In this document: positions 7,101 through 13,649 of the stretch, one piece after another
Layout of the letters: each line of letters begins with the position of its first letter
Numbering within the stretch: position 1 is the first letter of the stretch
Assembly (NCBI GenBank): GCA_002501855.1
Contig: DAOM01000331.1
Coordinates: forward strand, 1-17,597
DNA: 17,597 nt
Direction: 5' to 3'
From: Candidatus Nitrosopolaris nunavutensis
GTDB lineage: Archaea > Thermoproteota > Nitrososphaeria > Nitrososphaerales > Nitrososphaeraceae
Translations under genes and position numbers: made by a program
The notes under the pieces: generated by a model
Seen by the model: the letters and a program-made list of their open reading frames with translations, nothing else
Told to the model about the DNA's origin: nothing
Databases searched by the model: none

Positions 7101-8297
7101 TTATGATTGATGTGGCTTCTTTAATTCCTGTACTTCCACCATTAATTTCATTACTTGATCTGATAATGTTGCCAGTGCGTCTTCCTTTAGCTGGTCGCTA
7201 TGTCTTAATCTTTGATTTTCTTGTTCTAGAGTATCCAGTTTGGCATGAACGTCAGCACCCTTGCGTTCTAGAGTGGGATAATCCAAGAATGTTAAATGTG
7301 ACTCGATTTTCTTGAACATTTCTACTATTTGTTTCTCAGTCTTTCTATAATATGTTGATCCAGAATGTCCAATAAAATATTCACTAAAATCGCCGTATCC
7401 AAGATCACTGATAGTGGTCTTCACAAACCGTCTGAATGAATGTAAAGTTATACATCTACGTCTATGGTGTTTTTTATTGCAAGTGTGGTTAACATTAAAT
7501 TCTTCTTTTTGACCCATATGTAGCCTGTCAAGAACGCGCTCAAAACCAAGACACAGATTAATATATACATTGTGAACGCTTATACTTTCACGAGCTGCAA
7601 AAATCAGATCACTTTCGTTCTTTTCCGGTGTTCTCATACTAGTCGTACATTTACCAGATATTGTATCGGAATGACACACGCGCCTAGCTCTGTGCTTGTA
7701 GTCTATCCACGCTTTTAGTTGTTTAGAAACTTCATCCGTAAGAAAAATAGTTCTGTCTACCTTGGTCTTGGTAACCTCTCCCCGTAATTGGATTTTGACT
7801 GGATTTGAATCCAAATCCAAGTCTTTGATTCGTATAGACAGAGCCTCAGTTGCACGCATACCGGTCGAGGCTAAAAGCATGACGTAAGTTTTCAGCCGTA
7901 TTTCACATGAATTTAGAATATTGATTATATCTTCTTTTGATAAAGGTTGCTTAGTTTTTCTAATTATTTTGGGCAGTTTTACTTTGAGCTTAAATTTGCG
8001 TGGGCTAATCTCCATATCTGAGTACTCAAGCAAATTCTTGACTGTTATTACTTCTTGTTTCAGCGATAAAGGAGATAGATTGTGATTATACTTCAAATAA
8101 TATACATATTTGTTAATTGCATTATAGGGGTCCTTTCCATTTTTGATTATTTCTATAAGCTTATCAGCACTGACTTTATATTCCGATTCGGCGAAAGCGT
8201 TGAACTTCTTTATGCGTTTGCTATAGATTTCAGCAGTTAGATGGTTCGTACATTCAACGGATTGGATGTATGACTGAATATATGACTGAACTTGCAA
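7101..8297 (-). CDS. Tyrosine recombinase (integrase), 398 aa
   Basis: It cuts and rejoins DNA at attachment sites through a tyrosine nucleophile. All catalytic positions are visible: R148 in STGMRATEAL, a Lys in TKTK near 178, H286-S-F-R289, H311 in FIGHSG, and Tyr at 316/317 in STYYRK. Residues 1-110 form the SAM-like core-binding domain. Between the first Arg and the HxxR box, Cys/His clusters (CHSDTISGKC 208-217; HTCNKKHHRRRC 271-282) could bind metal. A C-terminal coiled coil spans about 351-394. The start is TTG at 8297, and the N-terminus has a 12-nt tandem repeat encoding SYIQ twice. Its TATA-like box overlaps the end of the upstream cobalamin-binding gene. It marks the likely right end of the element. 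Confidence 0.93.
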   Translation of the reverse strand: MQVQSYIQSYIQSVECTNHLTAEIYSKRIKKFNAFAESEYKVSADKLIEIIKNGKDPYNAINKYVYYLKYNHNLSPLSLKQEVITVKNLLEYSDMEISPRKFKLKVKLPKIIRKTKQPLSKEDIINILNSCEIRLKTYVMLLASTGMRATEALSIRIKDLDLDSNPVKIQLRGEVTKTKVDRTIFLTDEVSKQLKAWIDYKHRARRVCHSDTISGKCTTSMRTPEKNESDLIFAARESISVHNVYINLCLGFERVLDRLHMGQKEEFNVNHTCNKKHHRRRCITLHSFRRFVKTTISDLGYGDFSEYFIGHSGSTYYRKTEKQIVEMFKKIESHLTFLDYPTLERKGADVHAKLDTLEQENQRLRHSDQLKEDALATLSDQVMKLMVEVQELKKPHQS

Positions 8298-8320
8298 TCG
8301 CGTACTTTACAGTATGGATA

Positions 8321-8330
8321 GTTATTTAAG
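8321..8330 (-). promoter_or_regulatory. TATA-like box of the recombinase gene
   Basis: The minus strand reads CTTAAATAAC, 24-33 nt before the TTG at 8297. This supports a nearly leaderless transcript and the TTG start. The box overlaps the last codons and stop of the cobalamin-binding gene. Confidence 0.45.
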
Positions 8331-9305
8331 CCTATTGTATTCATTAATTAATTTACAATATGTATCTGTAGGTACTTTAATGTCTTCAAAGCCTTCTGGG
8401 TCAATTATCTTTGCTAATACTTCTAACCCTGTTATTGTTCTAGGTCCAGGCTTACTAAAATACGCTCCTGCACTAACTGCATACACTTCATTGTTTTGAA
8501 CAGCCATCAATGATTTCCATTTATTGTTAGTTTCTAATGTCTTTGCTTCTCTTAATGTTCTATGTATATCAAAACCGCAAGGCATTAGAATTATTTTATC
8601 TGGATTTAACGTAATAATCTCATCAATCTCGTGCATACGCCGTGAAGGTTGGGCGCGGGAACTTACACCATTAATACCTCCTGCAATCTCTACCATTTGA
8701 GGAATCCAATGACCAGCAGTAAAGAACGGATTAATCCACTCAATGCAAAGTATTTTTGGTTTACTATTATGTTTATTATTCGAAACATCCGCACCAATTC
8801 TTTTATGGCCGACTCTTATTCTTATGTCATCAATACGCTTTTGTAATGATACTACCAATTTACGTCCTTCTGTTACTCTACCGACTCTTTCTGCTATATC
8901 CATTATACTTGTCAAAATGTCATCTAAATCATGAGGATCAAGTACAAGGATATCCGGGTTGTAACCCAATACAGAAGTAGCACGGTTTATCTCTTTTGTA
9001 AATGGAGCACATACTTCACATACACCTTGAGCAATAATGAGATCTGGTTTTGCTTCTCTTAATTTCGCGTCGTCTATTAAATATATATCTCTGCCAGATT
9101 GCATTAGTTCTATAATTTTCTGATCTATGTCCTTACTATTCATTTTACTAGCATCAAAGGAAGCGTTTATTACTCTTGGTTTTCTTTTTGCCTCGTCAGG
9201 ATACTTACACTCATGCGTTACACCTACTAATTGAGAGCCTGCACCAATTTCATAAAGTATTTCGGTAGAACTAGGTAAGAATGAAACTATTCTTTCTGAA
9301 GACAC
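8322..9305 (-). CDS. BtuF-like cobalamin-binding protein without signal peptide
   Basis: The 327-aa protein matches the class III periplasmic-binding family (BtuF/FepB type). It starts with RIVSFLPSSTEILYEIGAGS, continues with GVTHECKYP, KPDLIIAQGVCEVCAP (with a CxxC), and ends with a C-terminal lobe containing MPCGFDIHRT and VYAVSAGAYFSKPGPRT. Such proteins bind corrinoids, usually for an ABC importer. No signal peptide, lipobox or membrane anchor is present before the fold starts at residue 5, so it is probably cytoplasmic. No importer genes are adjacent. Start is GTG at 9305, with TATATAAAA-like sequence at 9333-9344. It is likely a resident chromosomal gene flanking the element. The ligand is inferred from family resemblance. 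Confidence 0.85.
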   Translation of the reverse strand: MSSERIVSFLPSSTEILYEIGAGSQLVGVTHECKYPDEAKRKPRVINASFDASKMNSKDIDQKIIELMQSGRDIYLIDDAKLREAKPDLIIAQGVCEVCAPFTKEINRATSVLGYNPDILVLDPHDLDDILTSIMDIAERVGRVTEGRKLVVSLQKRIDDIRIRVGHKRIGADVSNNKHNSKPKILCIEWINPFFTAGHWIPQMVEIAGGINGVSSRAQPSRRMHEIDEIITLNPDKIILMPCGFDIHRTLREAKTLETNNKWKSLMAVQNNEVYAVSAGAYFSKPGPRTITGLEVLAKIIDPEGFEDIKVPTDTYCKLINEYNRLK

Positions 9306-9332
9306 GGATCTAATGTGGTAATAACAACATTG

Positions 9333-9344
9333 TTTTTATATATT
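9333..9344 (-). promoter_or_regulatory. TATA box of the cobalamin-binding gene
   Basis: The minus strand reads AATATATAAAAA about 33 nt before the GTG at 9305, a strong archaeal TATA match with room for a short leader. Confidence 0.55.
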
Positions 9345-9560
9345 ATTGGTAACATTTCGTGCTGATCTCTATTAACTTGTTATTTTATGTTGCATATCAT
9401 ATCTCTGATTTGAATGGTACGCGTTCTTTCCAACTGTTGATGGGGTTCAAGAGGGGATAAAAGACAGGGTAATAACCACTTGACTTTACTGGATATCAAG
9501 AATATACAGCTCTGAATAGCCCTAAATAAGAAGCATTTGGGAAAAGAGTGCTTGCTAAAA

Positions 9561-9656
9561 ACAGAAATAACATATTCAATATCATCAGCGCTATCCTCGA
9601 ATTGGCCTAGGATACAACAGAAAATAATGTTTTTGGCACAATAACGTTATTTCTGT
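9561..9656. repeat. Nested inverted repeats in a non-coding gap
   Basis: The 408-nt gap 9306-9713 has no convincing gene. It holds an exact 11-bp inverted repeat, ACAGAAATAAC (9561-9571) and GTTATTTCTGT (9646-9656). Inside lies a second dyad, TATCCT (9592-9597) and AGGATA (9609-9614). The right arm overlaps the palindrome ATAACGTTAT (9641-9650). It could be a small structured RNA, a terminator region, or a very short MITE-like relic. No flanking target duplication is visible. Confidence 0.4.
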
Positions 9657-9713
9657 AGTCACCAATCTCTATCTAACATCAAGCATTTTTGACGAAAGTT
9701 CAATAAACGTTGG

Positions 9714-10433
9714 TCATCTTGTACTCCTCTGATTTATTGGTGGAGTCAAAGGCGGTGAAATCGATGCGTTGTTAGTAGGAATATTGACAGAGTTCGAACC
9801 TTTATTCGGGTTATTCGAAGGCACAGTTGCAGCTGTGGATGGTGACTTCATGATCTGAGTCGGCGGTGGAGCAATGAAGGTGGAAGCTGGCTTATCGACT
9901 ACATTTACGAAGGCAGTGCCCATCTGTCCCAAGTTATCCGTAACATTTAGTTGAAATCGCAGGAGTGTATCTGCAGTAACGTTGGGAGCAATAAACTCCC
10001 ATACCGGTGTGTTCACTCCGCTTAAAGTACTCGGAACGCTTGTGGGAATCTGCATCCAGGAATATGATAGAATTATTCCGTTAGGCGCTCTGCTGTTTGA
10101 CCCATTCAGAATTACGGCCGATCCCGCAGTAACAACTTGACCGGGCCCAGCGTTAGCAATGGGTGGAAGTTGTAAAGATTGATGGTTATTGTTAAAGCTC
10201 GAAGTTGTGGATAGTGCTGATGAGGGGTTCTTTAAGGAAGACGATGGCGACGCAAAGACGAACGGCGTAGAGCCGTTGCTGTGTTGTTCCTGCCTTATTG
10301 TGGTATTGTTGACTGCTGCCACCATAATTTTAACACCTAAAGTTTTTGTTAACTGAGCATGAGCTGGATTGCCATAAGTCGCAAACAAAAGGATGATACA
10401 AAATGAGAGCAACGTTAATAATTCAATCTTCAA
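9714..10433 (-). CDS. Secreted protein with one PKD-like domain, 239 aa
   Basis: Residues 1-26 form a signal peptide (hydrophobic LLTLLSFCIILLFATYG, cleavage near AHA-Q). A Ser/Asn/Thr-rich linker follows. Residues about 90-180 match a PKD/Ig-like fold: PPIANAGPGQVVTAGSAVIL, SYSWMQIP and FQLNVTDNLGQMGTAFVNV. Such domains mediate contacts at the cell surface. The C-terminal 55 residues are Pro/Ser/Thr/Asn-rich and probably disordered. Several NxS/T sites suggest glycosylation. The start is TTG at 10433; an in-frame stop lies directly upstream and a TATA-like element sits at 10459-10468. No C-terminal anchor is visible. Confidence 0.8.
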   Translation of the reverse strand: MKIELLTLLSFCIILLFATYGNPAHAQLTKTLGVKIMVAAVNNTTIRQEQHSNGSTPFVFASPSSSLKNPSSALSTTSSFNNNHQSLQLPPIANAGPGQVVTAGSAVILNGSNSRAPNGIILSYSWMQIPTSVPSTLSGVNTPVWEFIAPNVTADTLLRFQLNVTDNLGQMGTAFVNVVDKPASTFIAPPPTQIMKSPSTAATVPSNNPNKGSNSVNIPTNNASISPPLTPPINQRSTR

Positions 10434-10458
10434 TTATGAAAACACTTGGGAGATTTGA

Positions 10459-10468
10459 CTATAAAAAA
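10459..10468 (-). promoter_or_regulatory. TATA-like box of the PKD protein gene
   Basis: The minus strand reads TTTTTTATAG, 26-35 nt before the TTG at 10433. This supports the TTG start. The stretch 10469-10685 beyond it holds no gene I can support, only a 7-bp inverted repeat (10566-10572/10593-10599). Confidence 0.4.
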
Positions 10469-10685
10469 TATGTGTTTGAATGATTTTGGTCTGGTGTAAA
10501 TTATTTGCACGTCGATTAGTTTAAACATAATTTTGTATTCAAATATTTTTCGAAGACTTGAGACCAAAGTCGTAAGAGAAAAAAAGCGTTTCCGACTTTT
10601 AAACAAAAACAAGAAATTATTAGAATTGCTTAGAATGTGGACCCTACCCATACCAACCAATAGAACAGCTGACGTACTACAATAG

Positions 10686-10850
10686 CCACAATTTGTCGAG
10701 ATATTTCATCCCAAAACCAAAGGCGGATCTGTAATCAAAAGATTAAGGAAGTACTCTTTGGAATTGGTCCCAGAAGAATATACAGAACATAGACCATTTT
10801 ATGATCGCTTTACTAGTTTACGCCTAGATTATCTTCAAAAAGCGTTGTAA
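10686..10850 (+). pseudogene. Coding-like fragment, about 54 codons, no start
   Basis: The frame is open between stops at 10683 and 10848 and reads like real protein (FHPKTKGGSVIKRLRKYSLE; YTEHRPFYDRFTSLRLDYLQ). It has no start codon in a useful position and no recognisable family. I read it as the C-terminal remnant of a decayed gene. Confidence 0.35.
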
Positions 10851-10989
10851 GTATAGACCTTAACTCAACCTCGTTTCTCATGTTAACGTTCCTCATAGGC
10901 GGGTTTGGGTCTAATATCAATACAGTGGTAAAGAGCCTGCTTGCTGACTGTGTGGAGTCACAGTAGACTACTCTCAATGATAATGTTCC
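10813..10989 (-). pseudogene. Coding-like fragment on the minus strand, about 58 codons
   Basis: The frame from the stop at 10813-10815 back to an in-frame stop at 10990 reads plausibly (SRLFTTVLILDPNPPMRNVN, then RNEVELRSILTTLFEDNLG). It has no good ATG start; a TTG near its beginning is the only candidate for the full length. It converges with and slightly overlaps the plus-strand fragment. The family is unknown; a truncated gene remnant is the simplest reading. Confidence 0.35.
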
Positions 10990-11099
10990 CTAGGGTTGAT
11001 ACCAGGTTTTGTTGCGGCTTGATTAGTTGTGGCCAGCCTGACTTATGAACACGGCAGTCAGTAACATGAGACAATACGGCTAGGATATGATAAATACGT

Positions 11100-12257
11100 A
11101 TGCGGAAGAGAAGCCAAACAATTCTAGTTGCAATAACAGGAATTGTATCACTACTACCATACATCGCCTTACAGATAGTAGGAATGCAATCAGTTCTTAT
11201 TGTAATGCTTTCAGGTATAACTAATTCTCATACGGTTCAGGAAATCTCACTCTTAGTTGCATTTGTGATACTAGCTGCCTTCACATATACCAGCGGACTA
11301 AGGGGAGCAACTCTTACTGCAATCTTAAAAGACATACTGATCTGGATAACTGTTGTTGCTGTTATAATTGTAGTTCCTCTGAGTATTGGCGGTTTTGGTA
11401 CTGCCTTCAGGGATGTAAAGCCAAGTTACGTGACCGTACCCAACTCACTTGTTACTGGATATGCAACTCTGGTATTGGGGAGCGCGCTTGCACTGTATCT
11501 TTATCCTCACGCAATAAACGGTGTTTTGAGCTCAGAAAGTGTACATAAACTTAGAAGGAGTACTGCACTCCTACCGCTTTACGGAATAGGACTTGCTATT
11601 ATGGCGCTTATGGGAATTCTTGTATATGCTGTTCCACCTGCGATGAATTTTCTTTCACATTTTCCTGAAAGCTCACGTGGTATACTTGTTGTTCCTTCAT
11701 TGATTTTGTATTCAATGCCACCTTGGTTCACAGGTATAGCTCTTCTTGGCATATTCATAGGTGGTCTGGTACCAGCAGCAATTATGGCAATGTCACAGGC
11801 AAATCTGCTCACAAGAAATATAATAAAAGAGATCAGGCCAAACACGTCTGCAAGTTCTGAGATTAGAATAACAAAAATTTCATCAACTGTCTTCAAGTTT
11901 GTCGCGCTAGGTTTTGTGTTTACTATTCCAGCTACTTACGCAATATCACTACAACTCTTGGGAGGAATACTTATTATACAGATTTTACCTGCAGTATTCT
12001 TTGGTCTGTATATCAAATCATTAAGAAAAGAAGCCCTCATTCCTGGATTGCTAGTCGGAATATTTTCAGGGACTTTTATGGTCGAGTATACAAACCACTT
12101 TGGAGCACTAACGTCGTCTCTATTCAATATACCAATTTTTGGTTCATTGTATATTGCTGTCGTTGCCCTTACATTTAATCTGACAATATCATTTGGCGGA
12201 AGCATCATAATGAATAGAAAAGATGGACTAGCTTTGTTTCAAACCAAAAAACAGTAG
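11100..12257 (+). pseudogene. Sodium:solute symporter (SSS family), N-terminally truncated
   Basis: The 385-aa frame carries the middle and C-terminal membrane helices of an SSS/MctP-like Na+-coupled transporter: VAITGIVSLLPYIALQIVGM, FTYTSGLRGATLTAILKDIL, the re-entrant region with YPHAINGVL, and FIGGLVPAAIMAMSQANLLT. Full members have about 480-550 residues, so roughly the first three to four helices are missing. Upstream of ATG 11100 the frame hits stops at once (TAA at 11091, TGA just before). Earlier sequence does not encode the missing helices in any frame I could follow. The ATG lies inside the conserved segment, where family members have a VRxR-type sequence. Transport activity is unlikely. 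The C-terminal part is undamaged, suggesting recent loss. Confidence 0.75.
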
Positions 12258-12313
12258 GAACACAGAATACATATTTCAGAAGAAAAAAGACCGTGCAGCG
12301 TATATTTAATGGA

Positions 12314-12351
12314 TGGAGTTGAAAAATTAGAATTTGCCTCTCACAACTCCA
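12314..12351. terminator. Inverted repeat between convergent genes
   Basis: TGGAGTTG (12314-12321) and CAACTCCA (12344-12351) form an 8-bp stem with a 22-nt loop. It lies between the convergent symporter remnant and the small secreted protein gene. It may be a shared 3' end structure; there is no strong T-run beside it. Confidence 0.3.
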
Positions 12352-12396
12352 AAGGATTAATGGTGAGCTAAGGATGGCCCTCTATTAACAAGTTTA

Positions 12397-12609
12397 TCAC
12401 ATCGCATTACCTGCAGCTGGTTTATTCATCATGCCACCAGTGGAAGTTGTGTTACCTGATTTCATGGGCGAATTGCCGCTCGGGTTTCCTGCCTTCGGGG
12501 TAGTATATTGTTGAGCCAGTACCGAGGCAGCAGAACCTGAAGTTGCCAACATAATACCAGTAGCTACAGCGATAGCCACTGCTAGGCTATTATACGTCAT
12601 TTTCTCCAT
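12397..12609 (-). CDS. Small secreted low-complexity protein, about 70 aa
   Basis: The preferred start is ATG 12609 or ATG 12600; the latter has GGAG close upstream. The frame extends further upstream, but those residues do not fit a signal peptide. The N-terminus has a hydrophobic signal segment (NSLAVAIAVATGIMLATSGS) with possible cleavage after SVLA. The mature part is short and rich in Gly, Asn, Pro, Met and Thr (TTSTGGMMNKPAAGNAM). No domain is recognised. Small exported proteins of this sort are common in soil thaumarchaea; a role cannot be stated. Confidence 0.6.
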   Translation of the reverse strand: MEKMTYNSLAVAIAVATGIMLATSGSAASVLAQQYTTPKAGNPSGNSPMKSGNTTSTGGMMNKPAAGNAM

Positions 12610-12816
12610 TATCCATCGAGCGTAGACCTGTTCTTTAATCCTTTCATGTCTAAAATATGAAGAACTTGTCGATATCCGGTCCAAGAAACAACCCACGAAA
12701 AGTGAATCTCGTATACTCATTGCATTACTACTAATAGTGTCAATAAATTATAATATTATATCACATCTTGCGCTAAATTATCTTTAACTATTTAACGAAA
12801 TATGATTCTGTTGATT

Positions 12817-12867
12817 CGAGCCCCCATAGAGTTGACGATGTAAACAAGTAAGAATATGGGGGACTCG
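12817..12867. repeat. Stable 12-bp hairpin
   Basis: CGAG-CCCCCATA (12817-12828) pairs with TATGGGGG (12855-12862), one bulged A, then CTCG (12864-12867). The loop is 26 nt. It is the strongest hairpin I saw in the window and lies in the 544-nt gap between the small secreted protein and the DUF1059 gene. It may be a structured RNA, a terminator or a recombination site relic. It is not followed by a T-run on either strand. Confidence 0.45.
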
Positions 12868-12946
12868 GTGATCTTTACGTGTCTGACGTTATTATGTTGA
12901 GATAGTTAGTTATATCGAACTAAACCTCCTTAGGTCAGGAAGGATT

Positions 12947-13045
12947 CTACTGTGATAGATGGAAGGTACTATCTATGGGTCTTGGTTTTCTAATAGTACT
13001 TTTCTGAAGTAGTCGTCTGAGTTCTTTGCTCCGTTTTCTATTCAT
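12947..13045 (-). pseudogene. Short basic reading frame, possible downstream half of a frameshifted gene
   Basis: ATG 13045 begins a 32-codon frame that is strongly basic (MNRKRSKELRRLLQKSTIRK). It overlaps the end of the 41-codon frame upstream by 8 nt, shifted by one base. Together they could be one small protein broken by a frameshift, or two overlapping small genes. No family is recognised. Confidence 0.35.
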
Positions 13046-13163
13046 AGGAGCCAGGATCTACGAAACCCTGACGTATTAGTCTGAAGTATTCCTCTTGCTC
13101 TTTTCTTAGACCCCTATGATCTCTTTTAGGATCCGAGTAAAACCCAAGATATGTATTAAACAC
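13038..13163 (-). pseudogene. Short reading frame, possible upstream half of a frameshifted gene
   Basis: A frame from GTG 13163 encodes 41 residues with coding-like content (DPKRDHRGLRKEQEEYFRLI, then RQGFVDPGSYE). It ends in TAG just where the basic 32-codon frame begins. The Arg/Lys/Glu pattern continues across the junction, which favours one original gene. No family is recognised. Confidence 0.35.
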
Positions 13164-13257
13164 ACATTACAAATCAATAGCGAATTCATTATTATTAAAA
13201 AAAGAAATTATCTTAAACACAGATTAATGCTATTATTACATATATCGAAGTTTTTAC

Positions 13258-13264
13258 AAAAAAA
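13258..13264 (-). terminator. Poly-T tract directly after the DUF1059 gene
   Basis: Seven T residues on the minus strand immediately follow the stop codon of the DUF1059 gene, with another T5 shortly after. Poly-T tracts end transcription in archaea. Confidence 0.5.
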
Positions 13265-13444
13265 TTAAGAGCTGCGGATGAGACCTCTAATCTTCTGTGT
13301 CAACTCAGGCGTCATGTCTTCAGCTTTTATATTATGTTCTGTCGTTGCATGTTCGCCGGCCTTGCTCATGATTTCGTCTTCTGTATCTCCTTTGATAACC
13401 GCAGCACAGTTAAATCCTGCATCACTGCACGTTAATGTTTTCAT
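13265..13444 (-). CDS. DUF1059 family small protein, 59 aa
   Basis: The protein matches the small DUF1059 family over its whole length: MKTLTCSDAGFNCAAVIKGD with the two conserved Cys residues (C6, C13), then TEDEIMSKAGEHATTEHNIK and a C-terminal helix (TPELTQKIRGLI). I prefer ATG 13444 to the in-frame TTG at 13453. The function of the family is not known; it is a cytosolic protein of about 60 residues that often appears as a single gene. A TATA-like TTATTTAAATAA palindrome (13466-13477) lies about 25-30 nt upstream. The 206-nt gap to the divergent secreted protein gene probably holds both promoters. Confidence 0.85.
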   Translation of the reverse strand: MKTLTCSDAGFNCAAVIKGDTEDEIMSKAGEHATTEHNIKAEDMTPELTQKIRGLIRSS

Positions 13445-13465
13445 TATTAACAAGAGAGCATTCTG

Positions 13466-13477
13466 TTATTTAAATAA
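13466..13477 (-). promoter_or_regulatory. Palindromic TATA-like element of the DUF1059 gene
   Basis: TTATTTAAATAA is a perfect 12-bp palindrome centred about 27 nt before ATG 13444, the standard archaeal distance. Confidence 0.5.
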
Positions 13478-13620
13478 ATATGGGATTGAGCAGTATCGAA
13501 ACTCGTTTTTGAACATATGAAACAGAAATGAATATGTAAATTACTCCATCTTCGCATTGTTTGACATCCAAGATCTGGGTTCAATTTGGATGAGATGTGG
13601 ATAACAATTGGAAAAATTAC

Positions 13621-13631
13621 TTTTAAATACT
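13621..13631 (+). promoter_or_regulatory. TATA-like box of the tandem-domain secreted protein
   Basis: TTTTAAATACT lies 20-29 nt before the TTG at 13650. It supports a start close to the TTG rather than far downstream. Confidence 0.45.
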
Positions 13632-13649
13632 TAAACGGCAGGGAGCGCA

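Noticed and set aside
1398..8297. Casposon
   Set aside because: The polymerase and ATPase fit, but no Cas1-like integrase is visible and a complete tyrosine recombinase is present instead.
571..8310. GTACTTTA at 571-578, 8303-8310 and 8371-8378 as attachment repeats
   Set aside because: Eight AT-rich bases with diverging flanks are expected by chance; no longer direct repeat was seen.
8314..8499. Plus-strand reading frames across the cobalamin-binding gene
   Set aside because: Shadows of a well-recognised protein on the other strand.
10430..10660. 76-aa minus-strand reading frame
   Set aside because: Low-complexity Phe/Lys/Ser content typical of AT-rich non-coding DNA, and no supporting start signals.
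10958..11164. 68-aa minus-strand reading frame
   Set aside because: It runs antisense to the conserved symporter start and its content does not look conserved; a different minus-strand frame in this area reads better.
12610..12720. Upstream extension of the small secreted protein to 107 aa
   Set aside because: The extra N-terminal residues would bury the signal peptide; the internal ATG starts fit an exported protein.
12805..12870. tRNA gene (GATTCGAGCCCCC resembles a T-arm)
   Set aside because: No matching acceptor stem, anticodon arm or D-arm; the sequence is better explained as a simple hairpin.
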